DNA from: Gordonia aichiensis NBRC 108223
Lineage (GTDB): Bacteria; Actinomycetota; Actinomycetes; Mycobacteriales; Mycobacteriaceae
Assembly (NCBI RefSeq): GCF_000332975.1
Contig: NZ_BANR01000004.1
Span: 372,001-436,000, forward strand
Reading direction: 5' to 3'
DNA: 64,000 nucleotides
The notes under the pieces were generated by a model, which was not told the DNA's origin, ran no database searches, and saw only the letters and a program-made list of their open reading frames with translations. Positions 48,156-57,532 of this stretch are shown here, piece by piece; positions within the stretch are counted from its first letter, which is position 1, and each line of letters opens with the position of its first letter. Both the position numbers and the translations under genes were made by a program.

Positions 48156-49253
48156 GTGGATTTCGGCATGGGCAGCTCCGGACAAGCGGTTGCGGATGTG
48201 GCGGACGACGTGCTCTCCCGCCACGAGCCGGACTGGACGTCGCTATTCGGCGGGAGGACGCGGGCGGGCGAGACACTCGAGGCGGCCACGACATCGCGCG
48301 CCGGCTTCGATGACGTGCTCTGGAGGTCGCTGACCGACGCCGGGGTGCTCGCCCTGCCGCTGCCCTCGACGTTCGACGGGGACGACCTCGGTGTCCTCGA
48401 CCTGTTGCCGCTGCTCCGACGACTGGGCTCGGCGGCAGCGGTGACGCCCGCGCTCGGATCGCTCACCTCGGCACTGTTTCTGCAGACCGTTGACCCGGCG
48501 TCGCGCGAACGTCACACGGCGACGCTGACCGGAGGTGCGTGGCACGCGATCGCCATCGGCGAACCCGGCGACTCGTTGACGTCGACGCCGCGCACCACCG
48601 TGTGCCAGGGGACGTTGTCGGGCACCAAGAGCGGAGTACTACACGCCGACGGTGCGTCGACGCTGCTCGTCGCCTGCGACGCAGGGGTCGTCGCGGTGGA
48701 TCGCAACGCCGCGGGGGTTTCTCTCACCCGAACCCCGACGTCGAGTGGATGGGGCGAGTTCACGGTGCGATTCGACGACGTACACGTCGACGACGATGCC
48801 GTGCTGAGTGGCGACGTCTCCGGATTGCGCGACCTTCACCGGCTCGCGCTGAGCGCGTATGCAGACGGCCTCGTCTCCGGAGCCACCAGACTGACTGCAG
48901 ACCACGTGTCCACCCGAACCCAGTTCGGCAAACCGATCGCGCTGTTCCAGGCCGTCGGGCAACAGTTGGCCGACATCTACGTGATCGGCAGGTCGTTGAA
49001 CCTCGCGACCACCGCCGCTGCCTGGCGTATGTCAGAAGGCCGTGACGCCCAGCAGGATCTGGGTATCGCGGCGTACTGGGCGGCGGCCGAGATCCCCGCG
49101 GCGATGCGAACGATGACCCACCTGCACGGCGGTGTCGGCGTCGACCTCACGTATCCGTTGCACCGATACTTCTCGATCGCCAAGGATCTCGCGCGGCTCG
49201 TCGGAGGCGCGGGGGCCCGACTCGACGAACTCGCCGATGCGTCGGCCCGATAG
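48156..49253 (+). CDS. chsE1: Acyl-CoA dehydrogenase FadE28-like (ChsE1)
   Basis: The 365-residue protein is the smaller ACAD partner. ChsE1 and ChsE2 form a heterotetramer that dehydrogenates 3-oxo-23,24-bisnorchol-4-en-22-oyl-CoA. Signatures are ADHVSTRTQFGKPIALFQAVGQQLADIYV and MTHLHGGVGVDLTYPLHRYF. No obvious catalytic Glu loop GEGTxE is present, as expected for such a subunit. The GTG at 48156 has AAGGGG upstream and follows the KstR box. The longer frame starts inside fadE34. The next gene starts 72 bases on. Confidence 0.82.
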   Translation: MDFGMGSSGQAVADVADDVLSRHEPDWTSLFGGRTRAGETLEAATTSRAGFDDVLWRSLTDAGVLALPLPSTFDGDDLGVLDLLPLLRRLGSAAAVTPALGSLTSALFLQTVDPASRERHTATLTGGAWHAIAIGEPGDSLTSTPRTTVCQGTLSGTKSGVLHADGASTLLVACDAGVVAVDRNAAGVSLTRTPTSSGWGEFTVRFDDVHVDDDAVLSGDVSGLRDLHRLALSAYADGLVSGATRLTADHVSTRTQFGKPIALFQAVGQQLADIYVIGRSLNLATTAAAWRMSEGRDAQQDLGIAAYWAAAEIPAAMRTMTHLHGGVGVDLTYPLHRYFSIAKDLARLVGGAGARLDELADASAR

Positions 49254-49325
49254 CGACGCCACGGCGATCCGACCGACAAGCACGTACCGACCACCACCGC
49301 GCACAACACCCAGGGGACAGAACCG

Positions 49326-50489
49326 ATGTTCATAGACCTCACGCCGGAGCAACAGCAGTTGCGTGCAGAGCTGCGTGAGTACTTCGCCGATCTGGTCGGT
49401 CCGGAGGCAGCGAAGACCATGCTGACCGAGCGCCACGGCGCGACGTATCGTGACGTGATCTCGCAGATGGGCCGCGACGGATGGCTCGGAGTCGGCTGGC
49501 CGAAAGAGTACGGCGGCAAGGGGTTCGGCGAGATCGAGCAACAGATCTTCACCAACGAGGCTGTACGCGCCGATGTTCCGCTTCCCGCGGTGACCCTCCA
49601 GACCGTTGGTCCGACCCTTCAAGTGCACGGAACCGAGGAGCAGAAGCAACTCTTCCTGCCCAGAATCCTATCCGGGGATGTGCATTTCGCGATCGGCTAC
49701 ACCGAGCCCGAAGCGGGTACCGATCTCGCCTCACTCGCCACCGGCGCGGTTCTCGAGGGTGACCACTACGTGGTCAACGGCCAGAAGATCTTCACCACGG
49801 GCGCTCACGACGCCGACTACATCTGGTTGGCCGTGCGTACGGACAAGTCGGCTCCGAAGCACAAGGGCATCTCGATCCTGATCGTCGACACCTCCGACCC
49901 CGGGTTCAGTTGGACCCCCATCATCACCGCCGACGGTGCACATCACGTGAATGCCACGTACTACAACGACGTACGCGTGCCCGTGTCGATGCGGGTGGGC
50001 GAGGAGGGCGGCGGATGGAAGCTCATCACCACCCAGCTCAACCACGAACGCGTCATGCTCGGACCCGCAGGGCGCATCGAGGGCCTCGCCGCACGGGCCA
50101 GGGAATGGGCATCGCGGCCGGGGCCGGACGGCACGGTGATCGCGAAGCACCCCGATGTCGCCCGAGCGCTCGCGGAGATCGACGCGTACGCGCGGATCAA
50201 CGAACTCCTCAACTGGCAGGTCGCGTCGACCGGCGAGGCCATCTCCATGGCTGATGCCGCGGCGACCAAGGTGTTTGCGACCGAACGCGTGCAGAAGGTG
50301 TGCCGGATGATCGACGAGATCGTCGGACGATACGGCGATTTCACCGATCCGGACACGGCAGCACTCGTCGACTGGCTCGATGTGCAGGAGAAGAGGAATG
50401 CGGTGATCACGTTCGGTGGAGGCGTCAACGAGGTGATGCGCGACATGATCGCCACCGCAGGACTTGGATTGCCGAGGGCACCGCGATGA
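49326..50489 (+). CDS. chsE2: Acyl-CoA dehydrogenase FadE29-like (ChsE2)
   Basis: The 387-residue ACAD starts MFIDLTPEQQQLRAELREYF. It has AIGYTEPEAGTDLASLATGA and VVNGQKIFTTGAHDADYIWLAVRTD for FAD and substrate, and MRVGEEGGGWKLITTQLNHERV. It ends VNEVMRDMIATAGLGLPR. It is the second subunit of the side-chain dehydrogenase with the preceding gene. Its TGA overlaps the ATG of chsH2 (ATGA). Confidence 0.85.
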   Translation: MFIDLTPEQQQLRAELREYFADLVGPEAAKTMLTERHGATYRDVISQMGRDGWLGVGWPKEYGGKGFGEIEQQIFTNEAVRADVPLPAVTLQTVGPTLQVHGTEEQKQLFLPRILSGDVHFAIGYTEPEAGTDLASLATGAVLEGDHYVVNGQKIFTTGAHDADYIWLAVRTDKSAPKHKGISILIVDTSDPGFSWTPIITADGAHHVNATYYNDVRVPVSMRVGEEGGGWKLITTQLNHERVMLGPAGRIEGLAARAREWASRPGPDGTVIAKHPDVARALAEIDAYARINELLNWQVASTGEAISMADAAATKVFATERVQKVCRMIDEIVGRYGDFTDPDTAALVDWLDVQEKRNAVITFGGGVNEVMRDMIATAGLGLPRAPR

Positions 50490-51553
50490 CCGACAGCGAC
50501 ACCATCCGTTCCGCAGCACAGGCGATTATCGACGCAGGTCCGAGTGCTCCCACCCTCGGGCGCGATCCGGTCAACACCCCGATGATCAACAACTGGGTGG
50601 AGGCGATCGGCGACACCAACCCCATCTATGTCGACGACGACGCTGCCCGTGCCGCAGGACATCCCGGCGTCGTGGCGCCTCCCGCGATGGCGCAGGTGTG
50701 GACGATGCGCGGGCTGCACGGCATTCGCACCGACGACGATCCGCTCGGCCGGGCCTCGGAGCTGTTCGACGAGGCGGGCTACACGTCCGTCGTCGCCACC
50801 AACTGTGACACCACCTATCATCGCTACCTCGCTGTCGGAGAACAGGTGTCACTGTCGGCGGCGTTGGTCGACGTCGTCGGACCCAAACAAACAGCGCTCG
50901 GTGAGGGGTGGTTCTTCACCACGCGCAACACCTGGTCGGTGGGCGACGAGGTGGTCGCCGAGATGGACTTCCGCATTTTGAAATTCCGGCCGCACGACGC
51001 CGCGTCGACCACCGCCTCCACCAACGCGAAGCCTGCGACCGATGACGTGCCCGCCGATCTCGACCCCTCACGCATGTTGCGCCCCAGCGCCTCCCGCGAC
51101 ACAGAGTTCTTCTGGGAGGGCATCGCAGCCCACGAACTGCGTATCCAGCGACTCGACGACGGTTCGCTGCGCCATCCGCCGATACCGGCGACCTGGAAAC
51201 CCCGACAACCCGACGGCACGGTCCCGACCACGGACTACGTCGTGGCGGCAGGTACGGGAACCGTGTACAGCTACGTGGTCCACCGGGCGCCCAAGGTGCC
51301 CGGGCGTGAACTGCCGTTTGTCGTCGCGCTTGTCGAACTCGACGGACTCGAGGCAGTCGTCGACGAGGGAGGCGGAGCAGCGCACTCGTCACCGGTCCGC
51401 ATGCTTGCCGAACTGCGCGATGTCGACCCCGCCGACGTGCACATCGGGCAGCGCGTCGAAGCGATGTTCCTCGACTTTCCCGCCGACGAACAGTCGGGTA
51501 CCGACGCCTGGACGCTGCATGCGTGGCGCCCGACAGCAGAGGAGGCCGAGTGA
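50486..51553 (+). CDS. chsH2: MaoC-DUF35 protein ChsH2-like
   Basis: ChsH1-ChsH2 hydrate the 17-side-chain enoyl-CoA, and the DUF35 part docks the aldolase Ltp2. The 355 residues have an N-terminal hotdog (NTPMINNWVEAIGDTNPIYVDD, GHPGVVAPPAMAQVWTM) with the MaoC-like Asn/Pro motif, then an OB-fold tail from about 200 (DTEFFWEGIAAHELRIQRL, GTVYSYVVHRAPKVPGRELPFVVALVEL). The usual DUF35 zinc cysteines are absent around HPPIPATWKPRQPDG. It is longer than the 311-residue M. tuberculosis protein. It overlaps both neighbours by 4 bases. Confidence 0.83.
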   Translation: MTDSDTIRSAAQAIIDAGPSAPTLGRDPVNTPMINNWVEAIGDTNPIYVDDDAARAAGHPGVVAPPAMAQVWTMRGLHGIRTDDDPLGRASELFDEAGYTSVVATNCDTTYHRYLAVGEQVSLSAALVDVVGPKQTALGEGWFFTTRNTWSVGDEVVAEMDFRILKFRPHDAASTTASTNAKPATDDVPADLDPSRMLRPSASRDTEFFWEGIAAHELRIQRLDDGSLRHPPIPATWKPRQPDGTVPTTDYVVAAGTGTVYSYVVHRAPKVPGRELPFVVALVELDGLEAVVDEGGGAAHSSPVRMLAELRDVDPADVHIGQRVEAMFLDFPADEQSGTDAWTLHAWRPTAEEAE

Positions 51554-51960
51554 CCACCAGTGCGATACCCACTGTTGAGGTGGGAACGACGTTGCCGCCG
51601 TTGACCATCGACGCGACTCCCACGTTCATCGTGTCGACGGCGCTGGCGACCCGCGACTTCCAGGATGTGCATCACGACCGGGATCTGGCACAGGCCAAGG
51701 GATCCAAAGACATCTTCGTCAACATTCTCACCGACACCGGACTCGTGGAGCGGTTCGTCACCGACTGGGCAGGCCCGTCGGCGAGGATCGGCTCGATCAC
51801 GCTGAAACTCGGTGTGCCGTGGTATGCCTACGACTCGCTGACGTTCACCGGTGAAGTGACCCAGGTCGACGACGATGTCGTGACCGTCGCCGTCACGGGC
51901 ACCAATTCACTGGGCAAACATGTGATCTCGACGGTCGCACTCAGAGTGGGAGATCGCTGA
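51550..51960 (+). CDS. chsH1: MaoC-like hydratase ChsH1
   Basis: The 136-residue hotdog protein is the partner of ChsH2. It has TFIVSTALATRDFQDVHHDRDLAQAKG with catalytic Asp and His, and SKDIFVNILTDTGLVERFVTDWAG. The GTG at 51550 overlaps the chsH2 stop (GTGA), and its TGA overlaps the ltp2 ATG. Confidence 0.87.
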   Translation: MTTSAIPTVEVGTTLPPLTIDATPTFIVSTALATRDFQDVHHDRDLAQAKGSKDIFVNILTDTGLVERFVTDWAGPSARIGSITLKLGVPWYAYDSLTFTGEVTQVDDDVVTVAVTGTNSLGKHVISTVALRVGDR

Positions 51961-53135
51961 TGGGACGTTTGTCGGGGGCCGCCGCGATCGCCGGGATCGG
52001 TGCAACCGAGTTCTCCAAGAATTCCGGACGCAGCGAACTGCGGCTCGCGGCAGAGGCCGTGCAATCGGCACTGGCCGACGCGGGCCTGACCGCGTCAGAC
52101 GTCGACGGCCTGGTCAGCTTCACCATGGACACCAACGCCGAGATCGCCGTTGCACGAGCCGTGGGGATTCCTGAGCTCACTTACTTCTCGCGTATCCACT
52201 ATGGCGGTGGCGCTGCGTGTTCGACGGTGCAACAGGCGGCGATGGCCGTGGCCACGGGTGTCGCCGACGTCGTCGTGGCATATCGGGCGTTCAACGAACG
52301 CTCGGGATTGCGCTTCGGGCAGGTCAACTCGGCCGTGGCCAATCAGGAGAACTCGTCGGGGACCGACAACGCATTCAGCTATCCGCACGGATTGTCGACC
52401 CCGGCGGCCTTCGTTGCCATGGTTGCGCAGCGGTACCTACACGAGTACGGCGCCACGAGTGAGGATTTCGGTCGCATCGCCGTCGTCGACCGTAAGCATG
52501 CGGCCACCAATCCCGCGGCGTTCTTCCACGGCAAGCCCATCACCCTTGCCGATCACCAACAATCGCGTTACATCGCCGAGCCTCTGCATCTGCTCGACTG
52601 CTGTCAGGAGTCCGACGGAGGTGTCGCGATCGTGGTCGTGTCTGCCGAACGTGCGCGCGACCTTCGGCAGCGTCCCGCGGTGATCTCGGCAGCAGCGTCA
52701 GGTAGCGGCGTCGATCAGTTCATCATGACGAGCTACTACCGCGACGAACTCGCAGCGCTACCCGAGATGGGTGTGGTGGGCAGGCAACTGTGGGAGCAGT
52801 CGGGACTCGCGCCCGGCGATATGGATGCCGCGATTCTCTACGACCACTTCACGCCCTACACCCTGTTGCAGTTGGAGGAACTCGGATTCTGCGGTCGCGG
52901 TGAGGCAAAGGATTTCGTGCGGGAACCGGGCGCGTTGGAAGTCGGCGGGCGGCTCCCGTTGAACACGCACGGAGGCCAGCTCGGGGAGGCATACATACAC
53001 GGGATGAACGGAATAGCAGAAGCGGTGCGGCAACTGCGCGGCACGTCGGTGAACCAGGTTCCGGGAGCGCAGCGTGTCGTGGTGACGGCCGGAACGGGTG
53101 TTCCGACCAGTGGTTTGGTGCTCACGGCAGCGTAG
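51960..53135 (+). CDS. ltp2: Thiolase-like lipid-transfer protein Ltp2 (side-chain retro-aldolase)
   Basis: Ltp2 cleaves propionyl-CoA from the 17-hydroxy steroid CoA ester. The 391-residue thiolase-fold protein has IHYGGGAACSTVQQAAMAVATG, DCCQESDGGVAIVVVSAERA, ASGSGVDQFIMTSYYRDEL and AAILYDHFTPYTLLQLEELGFC, where tyrosines act in catalysis in characterised Ltp2. The C-terminal LNTHGGQLGEAYIHGMNGI is standard. Gene order chsE1-chsE2-chsH2-chsH1-ltp2 equals the mycobacterial igr operon without cyp125. Confidence 0.88.
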   Translation: MGRLSGAAAIAGIGATEFSKNSGRSELRLAAEAVQSALADAGLTASDVDGLVSFTMDTNAEIAVARAVGIPELTYFSRIHYGGGAACSTVQQAAMAVATGVADVVVAYRAFNERSGLRFGQVNSAVANQENSSGTDNAFSYPHGLSTPAAFVAMVAQRYLHEYGATSEDFGRIAVVDRKHAATNPAAFFHGKPITLADHQQSRYIAEPLHLLDCCQESDGGVAIVVVSAERARDLRQRPAVISAAASGSGVDQFIMTSYYRDELAALPEMGVVGRQLWEQSGLAPGDMDAAILYDHFTPYTLLQLEELGFCGRGEAKDFVREPGALEVGGRLPLNTHGGQLGEAYIHGMNGIAEAVRQLRGTSVNQVPGAQRVVVTAGTGVPTSGLVLTAA

Positions 53136-53189
53136 GGGAGCGCGGCGGCGGTTGCCCGAGCGTCGCGAGTATGCACGCACGTGAACCGC

Positions 53190-53218
53190 TTGACAGACAA
53201 CGACAGTGGTCGACTAGC
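53190..53218 (+). promoter_or_regulatory. Possible promoter of fadD19
   Basis: TTGACA at 53190-53195 is followed 17 bases later by ACTAGC at 53213-53218, close to the AGGAG ribosome site at the ATG of the synthetase gene. I find no KstR box in this 108-base gap. Confidence 0.35.
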
Positions 53219-53243
53219 AATGCAGTAAGAGGAGCCAGGAGCA

Positions 53244-54890
53244 ATGAAATTCAACCTCGCCGACGTGTTCGAGACGGTCGCCGATTCTGTCCCCGAGCGG
53301 ATCGCCCTCAGCTACGGCGGACGACAGATCAGCTATGCCGAACTCGACCGGCTCGCCAATCAGGTCGCGCACCTGTTCGCCGCACACGGCATCGGGCTCG
53401 ACGACAACGTGTCGCTGTTCCTCAAGAACAGCGTCGAACACGTCACCAGCCTGCTCGGCCTGCTGAAGGTCCGAGCGGTTCCGGTCAACGTCAACTATCG
53501 CTATACCAATGCCGAGCTGAGCTACATCTTCGACAACTCCGACTCGCGCGGAATCGTCGTCGAGGAGCCGGACCACCAGCGCAGTGTCGCCACCTTGCTG
53601 CCCGATCTTCCCCTCGTGCGAACGGTGTTCGTCATCGGTGAGATCGTTGACGAACTACGTGCCGCCGCCGATGCACTGCCCGATGGCCGGTCGGTGCGTG
53701 TGGTCGCGTTCTCGGACTCGGAGAAGCTCTCCGATACACGAGATTTCGAGGAGCGGACCGGCGACGAGCACTACCTCCTCTATACCGGTGGCACGACCGG
53801 ATACCCCAAGGGCGTGATCTGGAGCCACGACGACTTCTTCCGCAAGCCGATCTCCGGTGGCAACCCGTACGGTGAGGCGCGCAAGGACCTGGCCGAGGTT
53901 GGCGCTGCAGTCAAGGACTTCGGGTCGATCGCCTTCAACATCGCGGCCCCGCTGATGCACGGCGCAGCGTCGTACTCGTTGTTCACCTTCCTCACCCTCG
54001 GCGGCCGGTTGGTGCTGATGCGCGACTTCGACCCGGAGGCCATCGTGTCCGGGATCGAGGAGGAGAAGATCCAGATCATCCTCATCGTCGGCGACGCGAT
54101 GGGTATGCCGCTCGTCGAAGAACTCGAGCGGCGCAGGGACGACGTCGACCTGTCATCGTTGTTCTCGATCACCTCCGGTGGGGCGATCTGGTCGCAGCAC
54201 GTCCGGGAGCGGATGGCAGCGGTCAAGCCGGATCTGGTGCTGCGCGACAACTTCGGGGCGTCGGAGTCGGGTAACGACGGCGAGATCGTGATGGACGACA
54301 ACGGCAACCTGCGGGTGCCGCCGACGGACAAGATGATGGTCGTCGACGAATCGCTCAACGCGATCGAGCCGGGGTCGGGGGATGTCGGATACATCGCGCG
54401 GATCGGTAACGTGCCTCTTGGCTATTACAAGGACGAGGCGAAGTCGGCCAAGACATTTCCGACGCTGCCAGACGGACGACGCGTCTCGATCCTCGGGGAC
54501 ATGGGAACGGTGGAGGCGGACGGCACCATCGTGTTCCTCGGCCGCGGTTCGCAATGCATCAACTCCGGCGGCGAGAAGGTCTATGCCGAAGAGGTCGAGG
54601 CCGCCCTGCACGCGCACCCGGCCGTCGCCGACGCGCTGGTGGTGCCGGTGCCCGATCCCAGGTACGGGCAGAAGGTCGGTGCTGTCGTCTCCGTTGCCGA
54701 CGGTCAGCCCGAACCGACGCTCGACGAACTCCAGACGCACTGCCGGGAAACACTGGCGGGGTACAAGGTTCCGCGGGTCGTGGTGTTCGTGGACGAGGTC
54801 AAGCGCACCCCCGCGGGCAAGGCGGATTACAAGTGGGCCAAGGCCACTGCTGCCGACGCTCCGGCCACTCCGGAGTCGGCCGGGGTGTAG
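53244..54890 (+). CDS. fadD19: Steroid-CoA ligase FadD19-like
   Basis: This 548-residue AMP-forming ligase activates steroid side-chain acids. It has the P-loop YLLYTGGTTGYPKGVIWSH, SGGAIWSQHVRERM, RDNFGASESGNDGEIVMDD, the adenine-binding LGDMGTVEADGTIVFLGRGSQCINSGGEKVYAEEVE by its core, and the C-terminal catalytic Lys in RTPAGKADYKWAK. Its length equals M. tuberculosis FadD19 (548), a C24 steroid ligase. AGGAGC precedes the ATG at 53244. Substrate assignment is by neighbourhood and length. Confidence 0.7.
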   Translation: MKFNLADVFETVADSVPERIALSYGGRQISYAELDRLANQVAHLFAAHGIGLDDNVSLFLKNSVEHVTSLLGLLKVRAVPVNVNYRYTNAELSYIFDNSDSRGIVVEEPDHQRSVATLLPDLPLVRTVFVIGEIVDELRAAADALPDGRSVRVVAFSDSEKLSDTRDFEERTGDEHYLLYTGGTTGYPKGVIWSHDDFFRKPISGGNPYGEARKDLAEVGAAVKDFGSIAFNIAAPLMHGAASYSLFTFLTLGGRLVLMRDFDPEAIVSGIEEEKIQIILIVGDAMGMPLVEELERRRDDVDLSSLFSITSGGAIWSQHVRERMAAVKPDLVLRDNFGASESGNDGEIVMDDNGNLRVPPTDKMMVVDESLNAIEPGSGDVGYIARIGNVPLGYYKDEAKSAKTFPTLPDGRRVSILGDMGTVEADGTIVFLGRGSQCINSGGEKVYAEEVEAALHAHPAVADALVVPVPDPRYGQKVGAVVSVADGQPEPTLDELQTHCRETLAGYKVPRVVVFVDEVKRTPAGKADYKWAKATAADAPATPESAGV

Positions 54891-54967
54891 GCCCCGGTGC
54901 CAAGTCGCTCGAGCGTGTTCGATCCGGTGCCGTGGATCCCGGGGATGACGAGCGGGTCGGTCGGTGC

Positions 54968-56173
54968 ATGTATACGGTGTTCAGCGTGAGTGAGCGCAGC
55001 AGGGTCGGACGCCGGATCGGCGTGATCGTGACGGCGATGGCAATCGCCATGACAACCGTGTCGGCGGTGATCGGCAGCACACCCGCCGACGCCGCGCCGG
55101 GCGGGGTTCCGGGCACGGTGGTCTCCACCGAGGCGCTACCTGCGCGGATCACGGTGCCCGGAGCCGTCGACGCCAAGCGCGTCACCTACTGGACCAAGGG
55201 CGTGCGAGATGCGGCGGCGTTGTCGAGCGGCGCGGTCTACCTCCCGCCCGGTACGCCCCCCAAGGGCGGTTGGCCGGTGATCGCGTGGGCCCACGGCACA
55301 ACGGGTCTCGCCGATCACTGTGCCTACTCCATCGGCGGCCCGGTCGCGATCGAGCGCGACTGGGAGTATCTGCGCTCGTGGATGTCGCAGGGCTACGCGG
55401 TGGTGGCCTCCGACTACGTCGGACTCGGTACTCCCGGCAACCACCCGTATCTCAACGGTCGGGTCGAGGCGCACAGCATCGTCGACAGCGTGAAGGCCGC
55501 GCGAGCGGTCTACCCGCAGTTGTCGCGGAAGTGGGCGGTCGTCGGACAGTCGCAGGGCGGTGGAGCTGCGATCACCACTGCGCGCTACGCCACCGAATTC
55601 GGCGGCAACGAACTCGACTATCGCGGGGCCGTCGGGACCGGGGTACCGGCATACATCGAAAATCTGGTTGCGGCGCTTGGTCGCCCGTCACCGGTACCCC
55701 TCGGGGGGTTCTCGCCCAACACCACGATCTACGTGATGTATATCCTGTCGGGGCTGCGAACATCGTTCCCCGAGTGGAACATCAACTCGTTCCTGACCCC
55801 CTATGGACGCCACTGGGTCGACAAGGCGGAGACACTGTGCGACTCCGACGACGAACTCGGCGGTCTGGTTCGTTCGCAGAAGGTCGACCCCGGGAAGTTG
55901 TTGAGCCGCCCACTGGCTGAGATTCCCGGTTTCCAGGCCACGCTGACCGACTACATGGGGATTCCCGAATCCGGTTACGACCGACCGTTCTTCATCGGTC
56001 AGGGTGGCCTCGACACCGACGTCAACACACCCGGTGTGCTGCTGCTCGCGTCGCGTCTCAAGGCCAACAACCAGCCCGTGACCTTCCGGTTCTACCCGAA
56101 CAAGGACCACAGCGGCACGGTCAATGCGTCGAAGGTCGACTCTATCCCGTTCATCGCCAAGCAGTTCCGCTGA
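54968..56173 (+). CDS. Secreted lipase (secretory lipase family)
   Basis: The 401-residue exported hydrolase has a signal peptide of about 40 residues ending near TPADAAPGG. The catalytic Ser is in VVGQSQGGGAAITTARY, the acid in IGQGGLDTDVNTPG and the His in YPNKDHSGTVNAS. The core GGWPVIAWAHGTTGLADHCAYS carries the oxyanion motif. It belongs to the secretory lipase/LIP type of triacylglycerol lipases. The ATG at 54968 is chosen; a GTG at 54986 is possible. It is unrelated to steroids but follows fadD19 by 77 bases. Confidence 0.8.
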   Translation: MYTVFSVSERSRVGRRIGVIVTAMAIAMTTVSAVIGSTPADAAPGGVPGTVVSTEALPARITVPGAVDAKRVTYWTKGVRDAAALSSGAVYLPPGTPPKGGWPVIAWAHGTTGLADHCAYSIGGPVAIERDWEYLRSWMSQGYAVVASDYVGLGTPGNHPYLNGRVEAHSIVDSVKAARAVYPQLSRKWAVVGQSQGGGAAITTARYATEFGGNELDYRGAVGTGVPAYIENLVAALGRPSPVPLGGFSPNTTIYVMYILSGLRTSFPEWNINSFLTPYGRHWVDKAETLCDSDDELGGLVRSQKVDPGKLLSRPLAEIPGFQATLTDYMGIPESGYDRPFFIGQGGLDTDVNTPGVLLLASRLKANNQPVTFRFYPNKDHSGTVNASKVDSIPFIAKQFR

Positions 56174-56188
56174 TCGGGCGCGTCGAAG

Positions 56189-57514
56189 TCAGCCGAACAC
56201 GCGCAGCCCCGCCCACAGCGCGAGCACGGCGGTGATCAGCGTCAGCGGTACCGACACGGCGCCGAGTTTCAGGTACACATGCGATGACGTGGACGCCGAG
56301 TGCTGCCGCATGACATCGCGCCACAGCAGGTTGGCGAGTGATCCGAACACCGCGAGGTTGGGGCCGATGTTGACACCCAGCAGCACGGCGAGAACCAGGG
56401 CAGGCTGACCGGACACGAGCGGGACCAGCAGCAGCGTCGCCGGAAGGTTGTTGAAGAGGTTCGCGGCCACTGCGGCGATGACCGCGGCGCACAGCAGCGC
56501 CACGAGTCCGGTACCCGACGGCATCAACGTCGAGAAGAGATCACCGACCGGTCCGTTCCGCACGGGCAGGATGATCACGCCCAGTGCTGCCACGAAGATC
56601 AGGAACGAGACATTGACGGCCCGTGCGGTACCCACAAGTGTGGCTCGCGGCGCGCACCACAGCGACGGCACCAGCATCACGACAGCACCGATCCCGGCGA
56701 CAGCGGCAAGCGGCACGCCGAGGGGTTCGGCGACGACGAACCCCACCAAGAGCGCTCCGACGGCGGCAAGCGTGACGACCGGTGCCCGCATGCCCGACTC
56801 GACGGCCCGTGCATCGTCCCGCGCCGCAGTCTCAGGCGGCTGCCGCTGTGTGACGGGTCTGTCGTCGACGTCCGTCCCACCCGCCTGCGTCGACAACTCG
56901 GGCGCGAAGAACCATCGAAAGACCAGATACTCGACGACGATCGCCACAACCCACGGCCCGGCCATGAGGGCGCTGAAGCGAGTGAAAGTCACGCCGGCGG
57001 CGCTGAACGCCAACAGATTGGTGAGGTTGGAAACGGGCAGAAGCGTCGACGCGCTGTTGGCCATGTGATTGCTCGCGTACGCGACGGGTGCGACCCTGGC
57101 CCCGATGTGCCGGGCGGTCAGCACGGCCACCGGCGTCAGCAGCACGATTGTCGTGTCGAGCGACAGAACGGCGGTCGTGACAGCGGCGACCACGACCACG
57201 ATGCGCAACAGTCCGACCGCGGAGCCTCGGCTCCACCGGGCGAGTGCGACGCCAACCCATGTGAACACTCCTGCGCGTGAGCAGATCTCGGCGACCACCA
57301 GCATCGCGGCGAGGAACCCGATCGTCGGCAGCATGAATGCGATCTCCGTCGTGGCGGCGTGCCGGTCGACGAGGCCGAGCGCAACTACCAGCAATGCGGC
57401 CGGGACCGCGACCACCGCGGGCGGGACCCGCGCGGCCGACACCGTGGCCACGATCACCACCACCAGCACGACGACCGCGACCACGCTGCCGAGTGCACTG
57501 CTCGCCGCGATCAT
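56189..57514 (-). CDS. ArsB/SLC13-type membrane ion transporter
   Basis: The 441-residue protein has about 10-12 helices and two inverted halves, with MLPTIGFLAAMLVVAEICSRAGVFTW, LDTTIVLLTPVAVLTARHIG and, most telling, NLFNNLPATLLLVPLV and LGVNIGPNLAVFGSLANLLW. That last motif matches ArsB-like pumps. A charged loop near 215-245 separates the halves. It may export arsenite or another oxyanion, or be a dicarboxylate permease. It converges on the lipase gene. Confidence 0.78.
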   Translation of the reverse strand: MIAASSALGSVVAVVVLVVVIVATVSAARVPPAVVAVPAALLVVALGLVDRHAATTEIAFMLPTIGFLAAMLVVAEICSRAGVFTWVGVALARWSRGSAVGLLRIVVVVAAVTTAVLSLDTTIVLLTPVAVLTARHIGARVAPVAYASNHMANSASTLLPVSNLTNLLAFSAAGVTFTRFSALMAGPWVVAIVVEYLVFRWFFAPELSTQAGGTDVDDRPVTQRQPPETAARDDARAVESGMRAPVVTLAAVGALLVGFVVAEPLGVPLAAVAGIGAVVMLVPSLWCAPRATLVGTARAVNVSFLIFVAALGVIILPVRNGPVGDLFSTLMPSGTGLVALLCAAVIAAVAANLFNNLPATLLLVPLVSGQPALVLAVLLGVNIGPNLAVFGSLANLLWRDVMRQHSASTSSHVYLKLGAVSVPLTLITAVLALWAGLRVFG

Positions 57515-57532
57515 CGGAGCGAGCCTACGCCG

